Assembly: GCA_934463455.1 (NCBI GenBank)
Contig: CAKSJU010000003.1
Span: 1 to 46,957, forward strand
From: an uncultured Clostridia bacterium
GTDB taxonomy: Bacteria; Bacillota; Clostridia; UBA1381
DNA: 46,957 bases
Direction of reading: 5' to 3'
The number at the start of each line of letters is the position of its first letter. Positions within the stretch are counted from its first letter, which is position 1. This document shows positions 26,870 through 35,069 of the stretch, in pieces. The notes below the pieces were generated by a model. It was given only the letters and a program-made list of their open reading frames with translations, did no database searches and was not told where the DNA came from. The translations under genes were made by a program, and so were the position numbers.

Positions 26870-29311
26870 TTATTTAACGATAAACCTACCGTCTCCGAAA
26901 TCGACATTTATATTATCGCCGTTTTTGATATTTCCGCTGATGATTTCTTCCGAAAGCATATCTTCAAGCTTGCTTTGAATTGCACGTCTTAAAGGTCTTG
27001 CACCGTATACCGGGTCGAAACCTTCTTTTGCGATTTCTGCTATGGCAGAGTCGGTGAACCCGGCGGTTATATCGTTCGCCGCAAGACGTTTTTTAAGCTG
27101 ATTGAGCATAAGTGCGGCAATTTGCTTGATGTTTTCTTCGTTCAAACGATGGAAAACAATAATATCATCAATTCTGTTCAAAAACTCCGGTTTGAAAGCA
27201 TGTTTTACTTCTTCCATAACCTTTGATTTGATTTTCTCATACTCGTTTTTCTCGGCTGTTTCTTCCTCTGCTTTTGTAAAACCGAGTTTTGAAGCGGTGT
27301 TCAAAATCTCTTTGGCACCGAGGTTTGAAGTCATTATAATAATTGTGTTTCGGAAGTCAACACGTCTGCCTTGAGCATCGGTAAGAATACCGTCTTCAAG
27401 TATCTGAAGCATGATATTGAATACATCGGGATGAGCTTTTTCGATTTCATCAAAAAGCAATACCGAATAGGGATGCTTTCTGATTTTTTCGGTAAGCTGA
27501 CCGCCTTCATCATAACCTACATATCCAGGAGGTGAGCCGATAAATTTCGAAACGGCATGCTTCTCCATGTATTCGGACATATCAATACGAATCATTGCTT
27601 CTTCCGAGCCGAACATGCTCTCGGCAAGAGCCTTTGAAAGCTCGGTTTTACCGACACCCGTAGGTCCTAAAAAGAGGAATGAGCCTATCGGACGTTTAGG
27701 GTCTTTAAGCCCGGCTCTGCCACGTCTGATTGCTTTAGCAACTGCGCTTACGGCTTCTTCCTGACCGATTACTCTTGCGTGGAGCAATTGTTCGAGATTT
27801 TTGAGTTTTTCGCTTTCTTCTTCCGCCAACTTTTTAACCGGAATATTTGTCCAACTTGAAATGATGTCGGCAATATCTTCCGCGGTTACAACCAAATCTT
27901 TTGTATTGGTGGTTTTTTCTTTCCATTGCTCCGATTCGGCTTTGACCTTTTCGCTTAAAGATTTTTCTTTATCACGCAATTCGGCAGCTTTTTCAAAATC
28001 CTGTGCCGTGATTGCTTCCTGCTTACTTTTTTCAATTGACTTTAATTGGTCTTCGAGAGCTTTAAGGTCTTTCGGAGCAGTAAGGGAAGAGAGTTTCTTC
28101 TTTGAAGATGCTTCATCGATTAGGTCAATTGCTTTATCGGGCAGGAAACGGTCGGTAATATACCGTGCTGACAGTTTAGCTGCGGCTTCAAGAGCTTCAT
28201 CCGAAATTTTTACGTTATGGTGAGCTTCGTATCTGTCGCGCAAACCTTTCAAAATCTGTTCGGTTTCCTCTACTGTCGGCTCTCCAACGGTAACAGGCTG
28301 AAAACGTCTTTCGAGTGCTGCGTCTTTTTCGATATACTTTCTGTACTCGGTTATGGTTGTAGCACCTATGAGCTGCAATTCACCTCTTGCAAGAGAAGGT
28401 TTAAGAATGTTTGACGCATCAATTGCACCCTCTGCACTTCCTGCGCCGACAATTGTGTGAATTTCATCTATGAATAATACAACGTTGCCGGCATTTGTAA
28501 CTTCTTCAACCGCTTTTTTCAGTCTTTCCTCAAATTCGCCGCGGTATTTAGCACCGGCAACCATAGAGGAAAGGTCAACGGTAACAAGTCTTTTGTCTTT
28601 TAACAGCTCAGGTACATCTCCGGAGGCAATTCTTTGTGCAAGTCCCTCGACAACAGCGGTTTTACCTACACCCGGCTCACCGATAAGGCAAGGATTGTTT
28701 TTTGTACGTCTTGACAAAATCTGAATAACTCGGTCAATTTCACTGCTTCTGCCGATAACCGGGTCGAATTTATTTTCTTTTGCCATGGCGGTAAGGTCTC
28801 TGCCGAATTTATCCAAGGTTGGAGTTTGGGTGTTTTTCGAGGGTTTATGACCCGAAACGGGGGAGGAAGCCTCTCCGTCAATTGCCCGGACGGTGCTGCG
28901 GTAAAAATCATTCAGATTAATGCCGAAAGATGTTAAAAGCTGTGCTCCTACACCGTCACCGTCACGGATTATAGCCATAAGCATATGCTCTGTACCGATA
29001 TACCCATGATTCATTTTCTGTGCTTCCATTGCACTTATTTCAAGAATTTTTTTACTTCTCGGAGTAAGTGAAAGTTCTGTTTGCATGCTGAGCGGCATAC
29101 CTGCCGGAATACTTTCGGTAAGCTTTTCGCGGAGTTCTTCTTCGGTTATTCCGTTTTCGGCAAGAACTTTTGCCGCGACACCGCTACCTTCACGTGCAAG
29201 TCCCAAAAGGATGTGCTCGCTTCCTATATATCCGTGACCGAGTTCGCATGCGATGTTGTGAGCGTGACTTAATGCCATACGCGCTTTTTCTGTAAAATTC
29301 GAAAATAACAT
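26870..29311 (-). CDS. clpC: ATP-dependent Clp protease ATPase subunit ClpC
   Basis: HSP100 unfoldase that feeds proteins to ClpP; with McsB it degrades arginine-phosphorylated proteins. Start set at 29311 (M-L-F-S-N-F), because AAAGGA lies 9 bases upstream, downstream of the in-frame ATG at 29329. Length is 813 aa. Two N-terminal Clp repeats (about 1-140), first AAA+ domain with G-E-P-G-V-G-K-T at 211-218 and F-I-D-E-I-H, a UVR-containing middle domain (about 405-465, with D-F-E-K-A-A-E-L-R-D), second AAA+ domain with G-P-T-G-V-G-K-T at 549-556. Last gene of the ctsR operon. Confidence 0.98.
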   Translation of the reverse strand: MLFSNFTEKARMALSHAHNIACELGHGYIGSEHILLGLAREGSGVAAKVLAENGITEEELREKLTESIPAGMPLSMQTELSLTPRSKKILEISAMEAQKMNHGYIGTEHMLMAIIRDGDGVGAQLLTSFGINLNDFYRSTVRAIDGEASSPVSGHKPSKNTQTPTLDKFGRDLTAMAKENKFDPVIGRSSEIDRVIQILSRRTKNNPCLIGEPGVGKTAVVEGLAQRIASGDVPELLKDKRLVTVDLSSMVAGAKYRGEFEERLKKAVEEVTNAGNVVLFIDEIHTIVGAGSAEGAIDASNILKPSLARGELQLIGATTITEYRKYIEKDAALERRFQPVTVGEPTVEETEQILKGLRDRYEAHHNVKISDEALEAAAKLSARYITDRFLPDKAIDLIDEASSKKKLSSLTAPKDLKALEDQLKSIEKSKQEAITAQDFEKAAELRDKEKSLSEKVKAESEQWKEKTTNTKDLVVTAEDIADIISSWTNIPVKKLAEEESEKLKNLEQLLHARVIGQEEAVSAVAKAIRRGRAGLKDPKRPIGSFLFLGPTGVGKTELSKALAESMFGSEEAMIRIDMSEYMEKHAVSKFIGSPPGYVGYDEGGQLTEKIRKHPYSVLLFDEIEKAHPDVFNIMLQILEDGILTDAQGRRVDFRNTIIIMTSNLGAKEILNTASKLGFTKAEEETAEKNEYEKIKSKVMEEVKHAFKPEFLNRIDDIIVFHRLNEENIKQIAALMLNQLKKRLAANDITAGFTDSAIAEIAKEGFDPVYGARPLRRAIQSKLEDMLSEEIISGNIKNGDNINVDFGDGRFIVK

Positions 29312-29348
29312 AAATATCAGTCCTTTCATAGTTATAATGTGTGTTTTA

Positions 29349-30362
29349 TTATTCTGTAAATGCCGAACGTATAAGTTCAGCTCGTTTTATATCTCTTTCC
29401 TGAGCTTCCATATTTTTTCCGTCGGCTATAAGTGCCGGTTCGGTTTTTATCATCAGCTCCGTCAACGGAATGCTGCTTTCTTTATCGATTATATTGAGAG
29501 CCTTTCCGAGGATAATGTTGGATATAAGCGCTTTTGCGTCCTTGGAGGATATTTCTCTTGCATATTTCAAAATTCCGTATGAACGCCATACTTTATCCTC
29601 TAACGCTGTTTTTTGCTGCTTTATCAGATTGCTGCGCGCTTCTTTTTCGTGAGCTTCGATTTGCGTTGCGATATTCTCGATTTTTTTAATAAGCTCTTCC
29701 TCGGTATACCCCATGGTAATCTGATTGGAAATTTGATACAAATTACCAAGAGCCTCGGAGCCTTCTCCGTAAATTCCGCGCACTGCAATGCCGAGACTGC
29801 TTGCGGATGAAATTATTCCGTTAATTTCTCCGGTTAATGTCAGAGCGGGGAGGTGCATCATAACCGAAGCACGAAGCCCGGTACCGAGATTTGTCGGGCA
29901 TGCAGTCAAATAACCGAGTTTTTCGTCAAATGCGTATTCGGCATTTTCCGCAATCAAATCATCTATTTTGTTTGCTGTGTCCCAAGCTTCTTTAAGCTTA
30001 AATCCGGAGAGAATAACCTGCATTCTTAAGTGATCCTCTTCATTAATCATTATGCTCATGGTCTGGTCCTTGTTAATCATGACGGCACCGTATTTGCTGT
30101 CTGCCAAATCGGGACTTATAAAATGCTGCTCAGTAAGAGCTTTCTTTGTAATTGCGTTTGTTTTCGCCAATTCATAATATTCAAAATCATTCGAAAGAGC
30201 CGAATTGCTTTTAAATATGGAATTTTTTATCGTTTCGGAAACATTTTTTGCATCTTCGGACGACATTCTGCTCGGAAATACATACTTTTTCAAGTTTCTT
30301 GCAATTCTGATACGAGTGCTGACCATTATATCGTTGTCATTTTTTTCTTTATACCAAATCAT
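29349..30362 (-). CDS. mcsB: Protein-arginine kinase McsB
   Basis: McsB phosphorylates arginine residues to mark proteins for ClpC-ClpP. It belongs to the phosphagen (ATP:guanido) kinase family. S-T-R-I-R-I-A-R-N is near residue 15, C-P-T-N-L-G-T-G-L-R-A-S contains the conserved active-site cysteine, and R-G-I-Y-G-E-G-S-E is the family loop. Length 337 aa is slightly short of the usual 350. The ATG overlaps the mcsA stop as ATGA, with GGAGGTGA just upstream, so the two are translationally coupled. Confidence 0.97.
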   Translation of the reverse strand: MIWYKEKNDNDIMVSTRIRIARNLKKYVFPSRMSSEDAKNVSETIKNSIFKSNSALSNDFEYYELAKTNAITKKALTEQHFISPDLADSKYGAVMINKDQTMSIMINEEDHLRMQVILSGFKLKEAWDTANKIDDLIAENAEYAFDEKLGYLTACPTNLGTGLRASVMMHLPALTLTGEINGIISSASSLGIAVRGIYGEGSEALGNLYQISNQITMGYTEEELIKKIENIATQIEAHEKEARSNLIKQQKTALEDKVWRSYGILKYAREISSKDAKALISNIILGKALNIIDKESSIPLTELMIKTEPALIADGKNMEAQERDIKRAELIRSAFTE

Positions 30363-30706
30363 TGATTGTCACCTCCGAGTTCTTTAAGCTCTTTATGGAG
30401 CTTGGCTGCTTTTTCGTAATCTTCGTTTGAAACAGCTTCGGCAATTTTTTTCTTTAACTCTTCGTATCTTTTCTTTATTTTCAGCTCCTTTGCACATCCC
30501 TCCGGTATTTTACCGGTATGAACGGTTGCTCTGTGTATCTGGCGTACCATATCTTCTATCGGAGTACGGAAAGCTTGGTAGCATTCGCTACATCCGACAC
30601 GCCCTGTCTTTTGCAGCTCCGAATAAGACATGCCGCATTTCGGACATGTTTTTTCTTCGTAATATACAGGGAATAAATCAAAAAAATCGGAAAATAAATC
30701 AAACAT
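30359..30706 (-). CDS. mcsA: McsA, activator of protein-arginine kinase (short form)
   Basis: McsA activates McsB and tethers it to CtsR and ClpC. The preferred start is ATG 30706 (M-F-D-L-F-S-D-F), 8 bases after AAAGGA; the ATG at 30727 lies upstream of that site. This gives 115 aa. One zinc module is visible (C-P-K-C-G near the N-terminus and C-S-E-C-Y about 18 residues on), then a UVR motif (D-Y-E-K-A-A-K-L-H-K-E-L). Typical McsA is about 170-185 aa with two zinc modules, so the first module is missing here. Confidence 0.9.
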   Translation of the reverse strand: MFDLFSDFFDLFPVYYEEKTCPKCGMSYSELQKTGRVGCSECYQAFRTPIEDMVRQIHRATVHTGKIPEGCAKELKIKKRYEELKKKIAEAVSNEDYEKAAKLHKELKELGGDNQ

Positions 30707-30738
30707 TTTAAACATCCTTTCATTCATATTATTTAAAT

Positions 30739-30758
30739 AGTAAAATGTATATTTTACT
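30739..30758. repeat. AT-rich palindrome (copy 4)
   Basis: AGTAAAAT (30739-30746) and ATTTTACT (30751-30758) form a perfect stem around GTAT and extend three more base pairs with one wobble. It lies between ctsR and mcsA and shares the GTAAAAT/ATTTTAC core with copies 1 and 2. Confidence 0.5.
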
Positions 30759-30781
30759 GTTAGTATACTCTGTTCTTGTAT

Positions 30782-31228
30782 TTACTTAACTGCCGATAAA
30801 ATCATATTCTTTAACATTCTTGCCCGGATTTCATTTTTGTAAACCCCGCAGGAAGAAAGAATTTTATCGGTAATTCCGGAAAGTATGATATTTGCATCAT
30901 GCTCCGTAAGCTTGTTCTTCTTATATAGATAGCTTATAAGTGAATGAGCGTCGGAATAGTCAACGTCATTACCGATAAGTGAAATAATATGATCGACCGT
31001 TTCGTCTGCGGCAACTCTTTTGATTTTTAAAAAACCGCCGCCGCCCCTTTTTGATTCGACTATATATCCTCGTTCGGGGGAGAAGCGTGTCGCTATCACA
31101 TAATTGATTTGTGAGGGTACACAGTTAAAAATTGAGGCAAGTTCATTTCTGCCGATTTCCACCCAGCTGTCATCTTCCTCTTTTAAAAGCTCTGTAATGA
31201 AGCTTTCTATTTTATCGCTTAATCTCAA
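30782..31228 (-). CDS. ctsR: Transcriptional repressor CtsR
   Basis: CtsR represses class III heat-shock genes (clp) by binding heptad direct repeats. I place the start at TTG 31228, 9 bases after AAGGTGA; the longer open frame to 31309 runs through the CtsR operator and starts in the -35 box. Length is 148 aa, close to the usual 150. The N-terminal winged helix contains N-E-L-A-S-I-F-N-C-V-P-S-Q-I-N-Y-V, and the wing R-G-G-G-G-F is the tetraglycine loop that senses heat. First gene of ctsR-mcsA-mcsB-clpC. Confidence 0.96.
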   Translation of the reverse strand: MRLSDKIESFITELLKEEDDSWVEIGRNELASIFNCVPSQINYVIATRFSPERGYIVESKRGGGGFLKIKRVAADETVDHIISLIGNDVDYSDAHSLISYLYKKNKLTEHDANIILSGITDKILSSCGVYKNEIRARMLKNMILSAVK

Positions 31229-31252
31229 TATAATCACCTTCTGATATTTGAC

Positions 31253-31269
31253 TTTGACTTTCTTTGACC
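31253..31269 (-). promoter_or_regulatory. CtsR operator
   Basis: On the minus strand GGTCAAA-GAA-AGTCAAA: two heptads spaced by three bases, as in the CtsR consensus (A/GGTCAAANANA/GGTCAAA). A third partial repeat GTCAAA continues to 31247. It lies between the -10 box and the TTG start, so binding would block transcription of its own operon. Confidence 0.93.
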
Positions 31270-31280
31270 TTTCAAAATGA

Positions 31281-31309
31281 ATTATAACACCGCGGCATGG
31301 TTTTGTCAA
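31281..31309 (-). promoter_or_regulatory. Consensus sigma-A promoter of ctsR operon
   Basis: Minus strand TTGACA (31309-31304), 17-base spacer, TATAAT (31286-31281). Both hexamers are exact. Confidence 0.92.
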
Positions 31310-31396
31310 TGTATTTTTATATGATATTTTATGAATTTTTTGTAAACGGTAAAAAACCTTTTTTAAAAAACTTTTTTATAAATATTGTAAATTATA

Positions 31397-31426
31397 TTGC
31401 AAAAAAAGGTAGTTATGTGATATAAT
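31397..31426 (+). promoter_or_regulatory. Predicted sigma-A promoter of hydrolase gene
   Basis: TTGCAA (31397-31402) and TATAAT (31421-31426) are 18 bases apart. Transcription would start near 31433, which makes the ATG at 31432 unusable and supports a start further downstream. Confidence 0.65.
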
Positions 31427-31458
31427 ATATAATGAAGTTTTTTTTGGAAGTGAAGAAT

Positions 31459-32232
31459 TTGAATATAAATATAAAAGGTGTAAACATTGCGTGTACAAAA
31501 GAGGGCAGCGGCGAAGCGGTAGTATTGCTTCACGGCTGGGGGTCAAACAGAAAGCTGTTTGACCGTATCTCTGCAAAGGTTTCGGAAAAATATACGGTAA
31601 TAGCTCCCGATTTACCGGGATTTGGGGACAGCGAAGAGCCGAAAGAGCCGTGGGATGTCGGTGCATATGCGGATTTTGTGATTGAGCTTTTAGAATATTT
31701 CAAAATAAAAAAAGCCGTATTTCTGGGACATTCGTTCGGGGGCAGAATTATTTTCAAGCTTTTCGAAAAAGAAAGCTTACCCTTTGAAATCGAAAAAATA
31801 ATTTTAGTAGATGCTGCGGGCGTTAAGCCCCAAAAAACAACCGAACAGAAAATAAAACAAAGAATATACAAAATGACAAGAACTATATATTCATCAAAAA
31901 TTGTATCTGCTTTGTTTCCCGATGCGCTCGAAAATTTGCGCAAAAGGAACGGCTCCGCAGACTATAATGCAGCATCTCCGATAATGCGCAGGTGCTTGGT
32001 TTTGGCAGTAAACGAAGATTTAACACATGTTTTCCCGAAAATAAATGTACCGGCATTGCTTATTTGGGGTGACAAGGATGATGCGACACCGCTTTCGGAT
32101 GCAAAACTTATGGAAAAAACAATTCCGGACGCGGGCTTGGTAATATTTGAAGGCGCGGGACATTATTCTTTTTTGGAACAGCCGGGAAAATGTATACGTG
32201 TAATATGCTCATTTTTAAATATTGAAATATAG
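31459..32232 (+). CDS. Alpha/beta-fold hydrolase
   Basis: Alpha/beta hydrolase of about 257 aa. The oxyanion segment L-L-H-G-W-G-S-N, the nucleophile elbow G-H-S-F-G-G, the acid W-G-D-K-D and the catalytic His in G-A-G-H-Y-S-F are all present, so it should be active on an ester, thioester or C-C bond substrate that I cannot name. I prefer TTG 31459, which has GGAAG 8 bases upstream; the open frame extends to an ATG at 31432, but that sits at the predicted transcription start. It is 66 bases before the MurF-like gene and may be co-transcribed with it. Confidence 0.85.
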   Translation: MNINIKGVNIACTKEGSGEAVVLLHGWGSNRKLFDRISAKVSEKYTVIAPDLPGFGDSEEPKEPWDVGAYADFVIELLEYFKIKKAVFLGHSFGGRIIFKLFEKESLPFEIEKIILVDAAGVKPQKTTEQKIKQRIYKMTRTIYSSKIVSALFPDALENLRKRNGSADYNAASPIMRRCLVLAVNEDLTHVFPKINVPALLIWGDKDDATPLSDAKLMEKTIPDAGLVIFEGAGHYSFLEQPGKCIRVICSFLNIEI

Positions 32233-32298
32233 CCGAGAGAACTGCTCCTTTCAAGCAAAGAGGGGAGCGTTGCTAAAATTAAAAAAGGATGGTATGAT

Positions 32299-33834
32299 AT
32301 GGTAACGGAAATAATAACTATTATGTGTTTTGCAGCGGCATATGTTCTGTCTCTTGTGAAATTTATGCACTTTTTTCAGCTTAATTCATATGCGCCGGCA
32401 ACGCAAATTCGCTGGATGGGTAAAAACCGCGGGAAATGGATGGTTAATGTAATCATTTCATGTATTGCGATAATCGGAATTTTGTTTTCGCAGCTTTGGA
32501 TTGCTGCGGCTGCATTTTTGTGGGGAGCATATCTTCAAAGACCGCAAAAAGCAAAAAAGCCGCTTGTGTATACAAAGCGTGTTCAAAGGATGCTGATTGC
32601 GGAAGCTGTTATTACAGCTGCGGTGATTGCATTAACAGCGGTGTTTGCAGATTTGAAAATACTGAATATAGTATTTGCATTTTTGTATTTTGCGTCTCCG
32701 CTCTTGGCAATTGCGGCTAATTTTATTAATAAACCGGTAGAAAAATCGGTAAATAACCATTTTATAAACGAAGCTAAAAAGATATTAAAGCAGTGTCCGG
32801 ACATGACGGTTATAGGAATTACGGGAAGTTACGGAAAAACGAGCGTAAAATATTATTTGAATACCTTACTCAGAGCAAAATATAATGTGCTGATGACACC
32901 GGAGAGCTACAATACTCCGATGGGGGTTGTAATGACTGTTCGGCAAAACCTAAAGGCAACACATGAGATTTTTATTTGTGAAATGGGCGCAAAAAAAGTA
33001 GGAGAAATAAAAGAGATATGTGATATTGTGCACCCGAAGCACGGCATAATCACATCAATAGGCCCTCAGCATTTGGAAACTTTTAAAAGCCTGGATAATG
33101 TTAAATCAACAAAATTTGAACTTGCGGACGCATTGCCGAAAGACGGTATTTTATTCTTAAACGGTGATGACGAAAATATTATGTCATATAATAAAAATAA
33201 GGATGCTGTAACTTACAGTATGGAAAACGGAGATTATACGGCTTTTGATATATCCGTAAGCGAAAAGGGAACGTCATTTTCCGTAAAAGCACCTGACGGG
33301 GAAATCGGAAATTTTACGACAAAATTGATAGGTACGCATAATGTTCTTAATATTACGGGCGCAATTGCGGCGGCGCATACGCTTGGTGTAACCATGACAG
33401 AGCTTAAGCCTCAGGTGAGAAAGCTGGAGTGTGTTCCGCACAGATTGCAGCTTATCGATAAGGGAAATGCGTTAATTATAGACGATGCCTATAATTCCAA
33501 TCCGAGCGGAACAAAAGCAGCTCTTGATACACTCTCGCTTATGACGGGATATAAAATCTTGGTTACTCCGGGTATGGTTGAGTTGGGCGAAAAACAGGAT
33601 GAATGTAACAGAGAGTTCGGAAAAAATGCTTCAAAGGTGTGCGACTATGTTATTCTTGTAGGAAAAAGACAGACAGAAAGCATAAAAAAAGGCTTGGAAG
33701 ACGGAAACTATCCGGAGGATAAAATTTATACTGCGGATACAATAGGCGAAGCAATAACCAAAGCGTATGCAGTAAATGCGGGAGGGCAAAAGAGAACTAT
33801 ACTCCTTGAAAATGACCTGCCCGACAATTATTAA
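32299..33834 (+). CDS. murF: Membrane-anchored MurF-like Mur ligase
   Basis: MurF adds D-Ala-D-Ala to the UDP-MurNAc-tripeptide. The Mur ligase ATP loop is G-I-T-G-S-Y-G-K-T-S at residues 173-182, followed by the central domain (E-M-G-A, N-I-T-G-A-I-A-A-A-H) and the C-terminal domain (D-D-A-Y-N-S-N-P-S-G). Unlike classical MurF, the first 150 residues hold about four hydrophobic segments (near 5-25, 48-75, 98-118, 122-140), so the enzyme would sit on the membrane. Length is 511 aa versus about 450. AAAGGATGG precedes the start. Ddl, which makes its D-Ala-D-Ala substrate, follows 36 bases on. Another amide-ligase activity on a lipid-linked precursor cannot be excluded. Confidence 0.82.
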   Translation: MVTEIITIMCFAAAYVLSLVKFMHFFQLNSYAPATQIRWMGKNRGKWMVNVIISCIAIIGILFSQLWIAAAAFLWGAYLQRPQKAKKPLVYTKRVQRMLIAEAVITAAVIALTAVFADLKILNIVFAFLYFASPLLAIAANFINKPVEKSVNNHFINEAKKILKQCPDMTVIGITGSYGKTSVKYYLNTLLRAKYNVLMTPESYNTPMGVVMTVRQNLKATHEIFICEMGAKKVGEIKEICDIVHPKHGIITSIGPQHLETFKSLDNVKSTKFELADALPKDGILFLNGDDENIMSYNKNKDAVTYSMENGDYTAFDISVSEKGTSFSVKAPDGEIGNFTTKLIGTHNVLNITGAIAAAHTLGVTMTELKPQVRKLECVPHRLQLIDKGNALIIDDAYNSNPSGTKAALDTLSLMTGYKILVTPGMVELGEKQDECNREFGKNASKVCDYVILVGKRQTESIKKGLEDGNYPEDKIYTADTIGEAITKAYAVNAGGQKRTILLENDLPDNY

Positions 33835-33870
33835 TCAGCGGAACTATTAATCGAAAAGAGGGAATAATCA

Positions 33871-35064
33871 ATGAAAATTAAACTCGCAGTATTATTCGGG
33901 GGAAAAAGTACCGAACATGAAATTTCAATTATATCGGCAATTCAGGCAATCGGAAGTATAAATAAGGATAAATATGAAGTTATTCCGATTTATATGACAA
34001 AGAACAATGAATTTTACGTTGGTGAAAATGTGGGAAAAATATCGGCATATACCGATATACCGAAGTTAATTAAGGAAAGCCAACGGGTAATTTTGGTATC
34101 AAACGGAAACGGTGCAGATATAGTTAAATATCCGTTCAAGGCGTTCAGAAACGGAGTATATAATACAATTGATATTGCATTTCCGATTGTTCACGGTACA
34201 AATGTAGAGGACGGAAATCTGCAAGGTTATTTACATACACTCGGTATACCTTTTGTCGGATGCGACACTTTGTCATCGGCAGTCGGCATGGATAAGTATG
34301 TAATGAAAACAGTGCTTAAAGACAACGACATACCGGTACTTGACTGCGTTGTTGTAACGTCTAATGAGTATGACGCAAATCAGGATGAGCTTACGTCGAA
34401 GATTGAAGAAAAAATAGGTTATCCGCTCATTGTAAAGCCCATAAATCTTGGCTCAAGCGTCGGAATTTCGAAAGCGAATAACAAGCAAGAGCTTTTAGAA
34501 AGCCTTGAAACGGCATTTGCGTTTTCGCAAAAGGTACTTGTTGAAGAAGCGGTACAAAATTTAAAAGAAATTAATTGTTCGGTTTTGGGAGACTATGAGT
34601 ATGCCGAAAGCTCGGAGTGTGAAGAACCGGTAAACTCGGACGACATACTGTCGTTTGAGGATAAATATATAAGCGGAGGCAAAAACGGCGGAAGCAAGGG
34701 AATGGCTACGCTGAAAAGAAAAATACCTGCCGATATTACGGATGAACAGAGAGAGTATATACGCAGCATTGCGGTAAAGGCATTTAAATGTCTCGGCTGC
34801 TGCGGAGTTTCGAGAATAGATTTCATGATGAATACCGAAACAAATCAAATTTGGCTGAATGAAATAAACACCATTCCCGGCTCGCTTTCTTTTTACTTGT
34901 GGGAGCCGGTAGGCGTAAATTATACATCTTTGCTTGACAGAATGATAGAGCTGTGTTTAAAAAGAGAAAGAGAACAGACGAATTTAACTTATTCATTTGA
35001 ATCGAATGTTTTGTCGGGAGCAAATCTCGGCGGAATGAAAGGAAGCAAAGGAGCTAAGCTGTAA
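33871..35064 (+). CDS. ddl: D-alanine--D-alanine ligase
   Basis: ATP-grasp ligase joining two D-Ala for peptidoglycan. The N-terminus has V-L-F-G-G-K-S-T-E-H-E-I-S; the ATP-grasp core has P-L-I-V-K-P-I-N-L-G-S-S-V-G-I; the omega loop has E-D-K-Y-I-S-G-G, where the Tyr matches D-Ala:D-Ala specificity rather than the D-lactate type; and metal ligands lie in L-N-E-I-N-T-I-P-G-S. At 397 aa it is longer than most (about 305-370). GAGGG precedes the ATG. It lies between murF and a YitT gene, 5 bases from the latter. Confidence 0.96.
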   Translation: MKIKLAVLFGGKSTEHEISIISAIQAIGSINKDKYEVIPIYMTKNNEFYVGENVGKISAYTDIPKLIKESQRVILVSNGNGADIVKYPFKAFRNGVYNTIDIAFPIVHGTNVEDGNLQGYLHTLGIPFVGCDTLSSAVGMDKYVMKTVLKDNDIPVLDCVVVTSNEYDANQDELTSKIEEKIGYPLIVKPINLGSSVGISKANNKQELLESLETAFAFSQKVLVEEAVQNLKEINCSVLGDYEYAESSECEEPVNSDDILSFEDKYISGGKNGGSKGMATLKRKIPADITDEQREYIRSIAVKAFKCLGCCGVSRIDFMMNTETNQIWLNEINTIPGSLSFYLWEPVGVNYTSLLDRMIELCLKREREQTNLTYSFESNVLSGANLGGMKGSKGAKL

Positions 35065-35069
35065 AACTT

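Noticed and set aside
31229..31309. Longer CtsR N-terminus
   Set aside because: The extra 27 codons run through the promoter and the CtsR operator; TTG 31228 has a good ribosome binding site and gives the usual family length.
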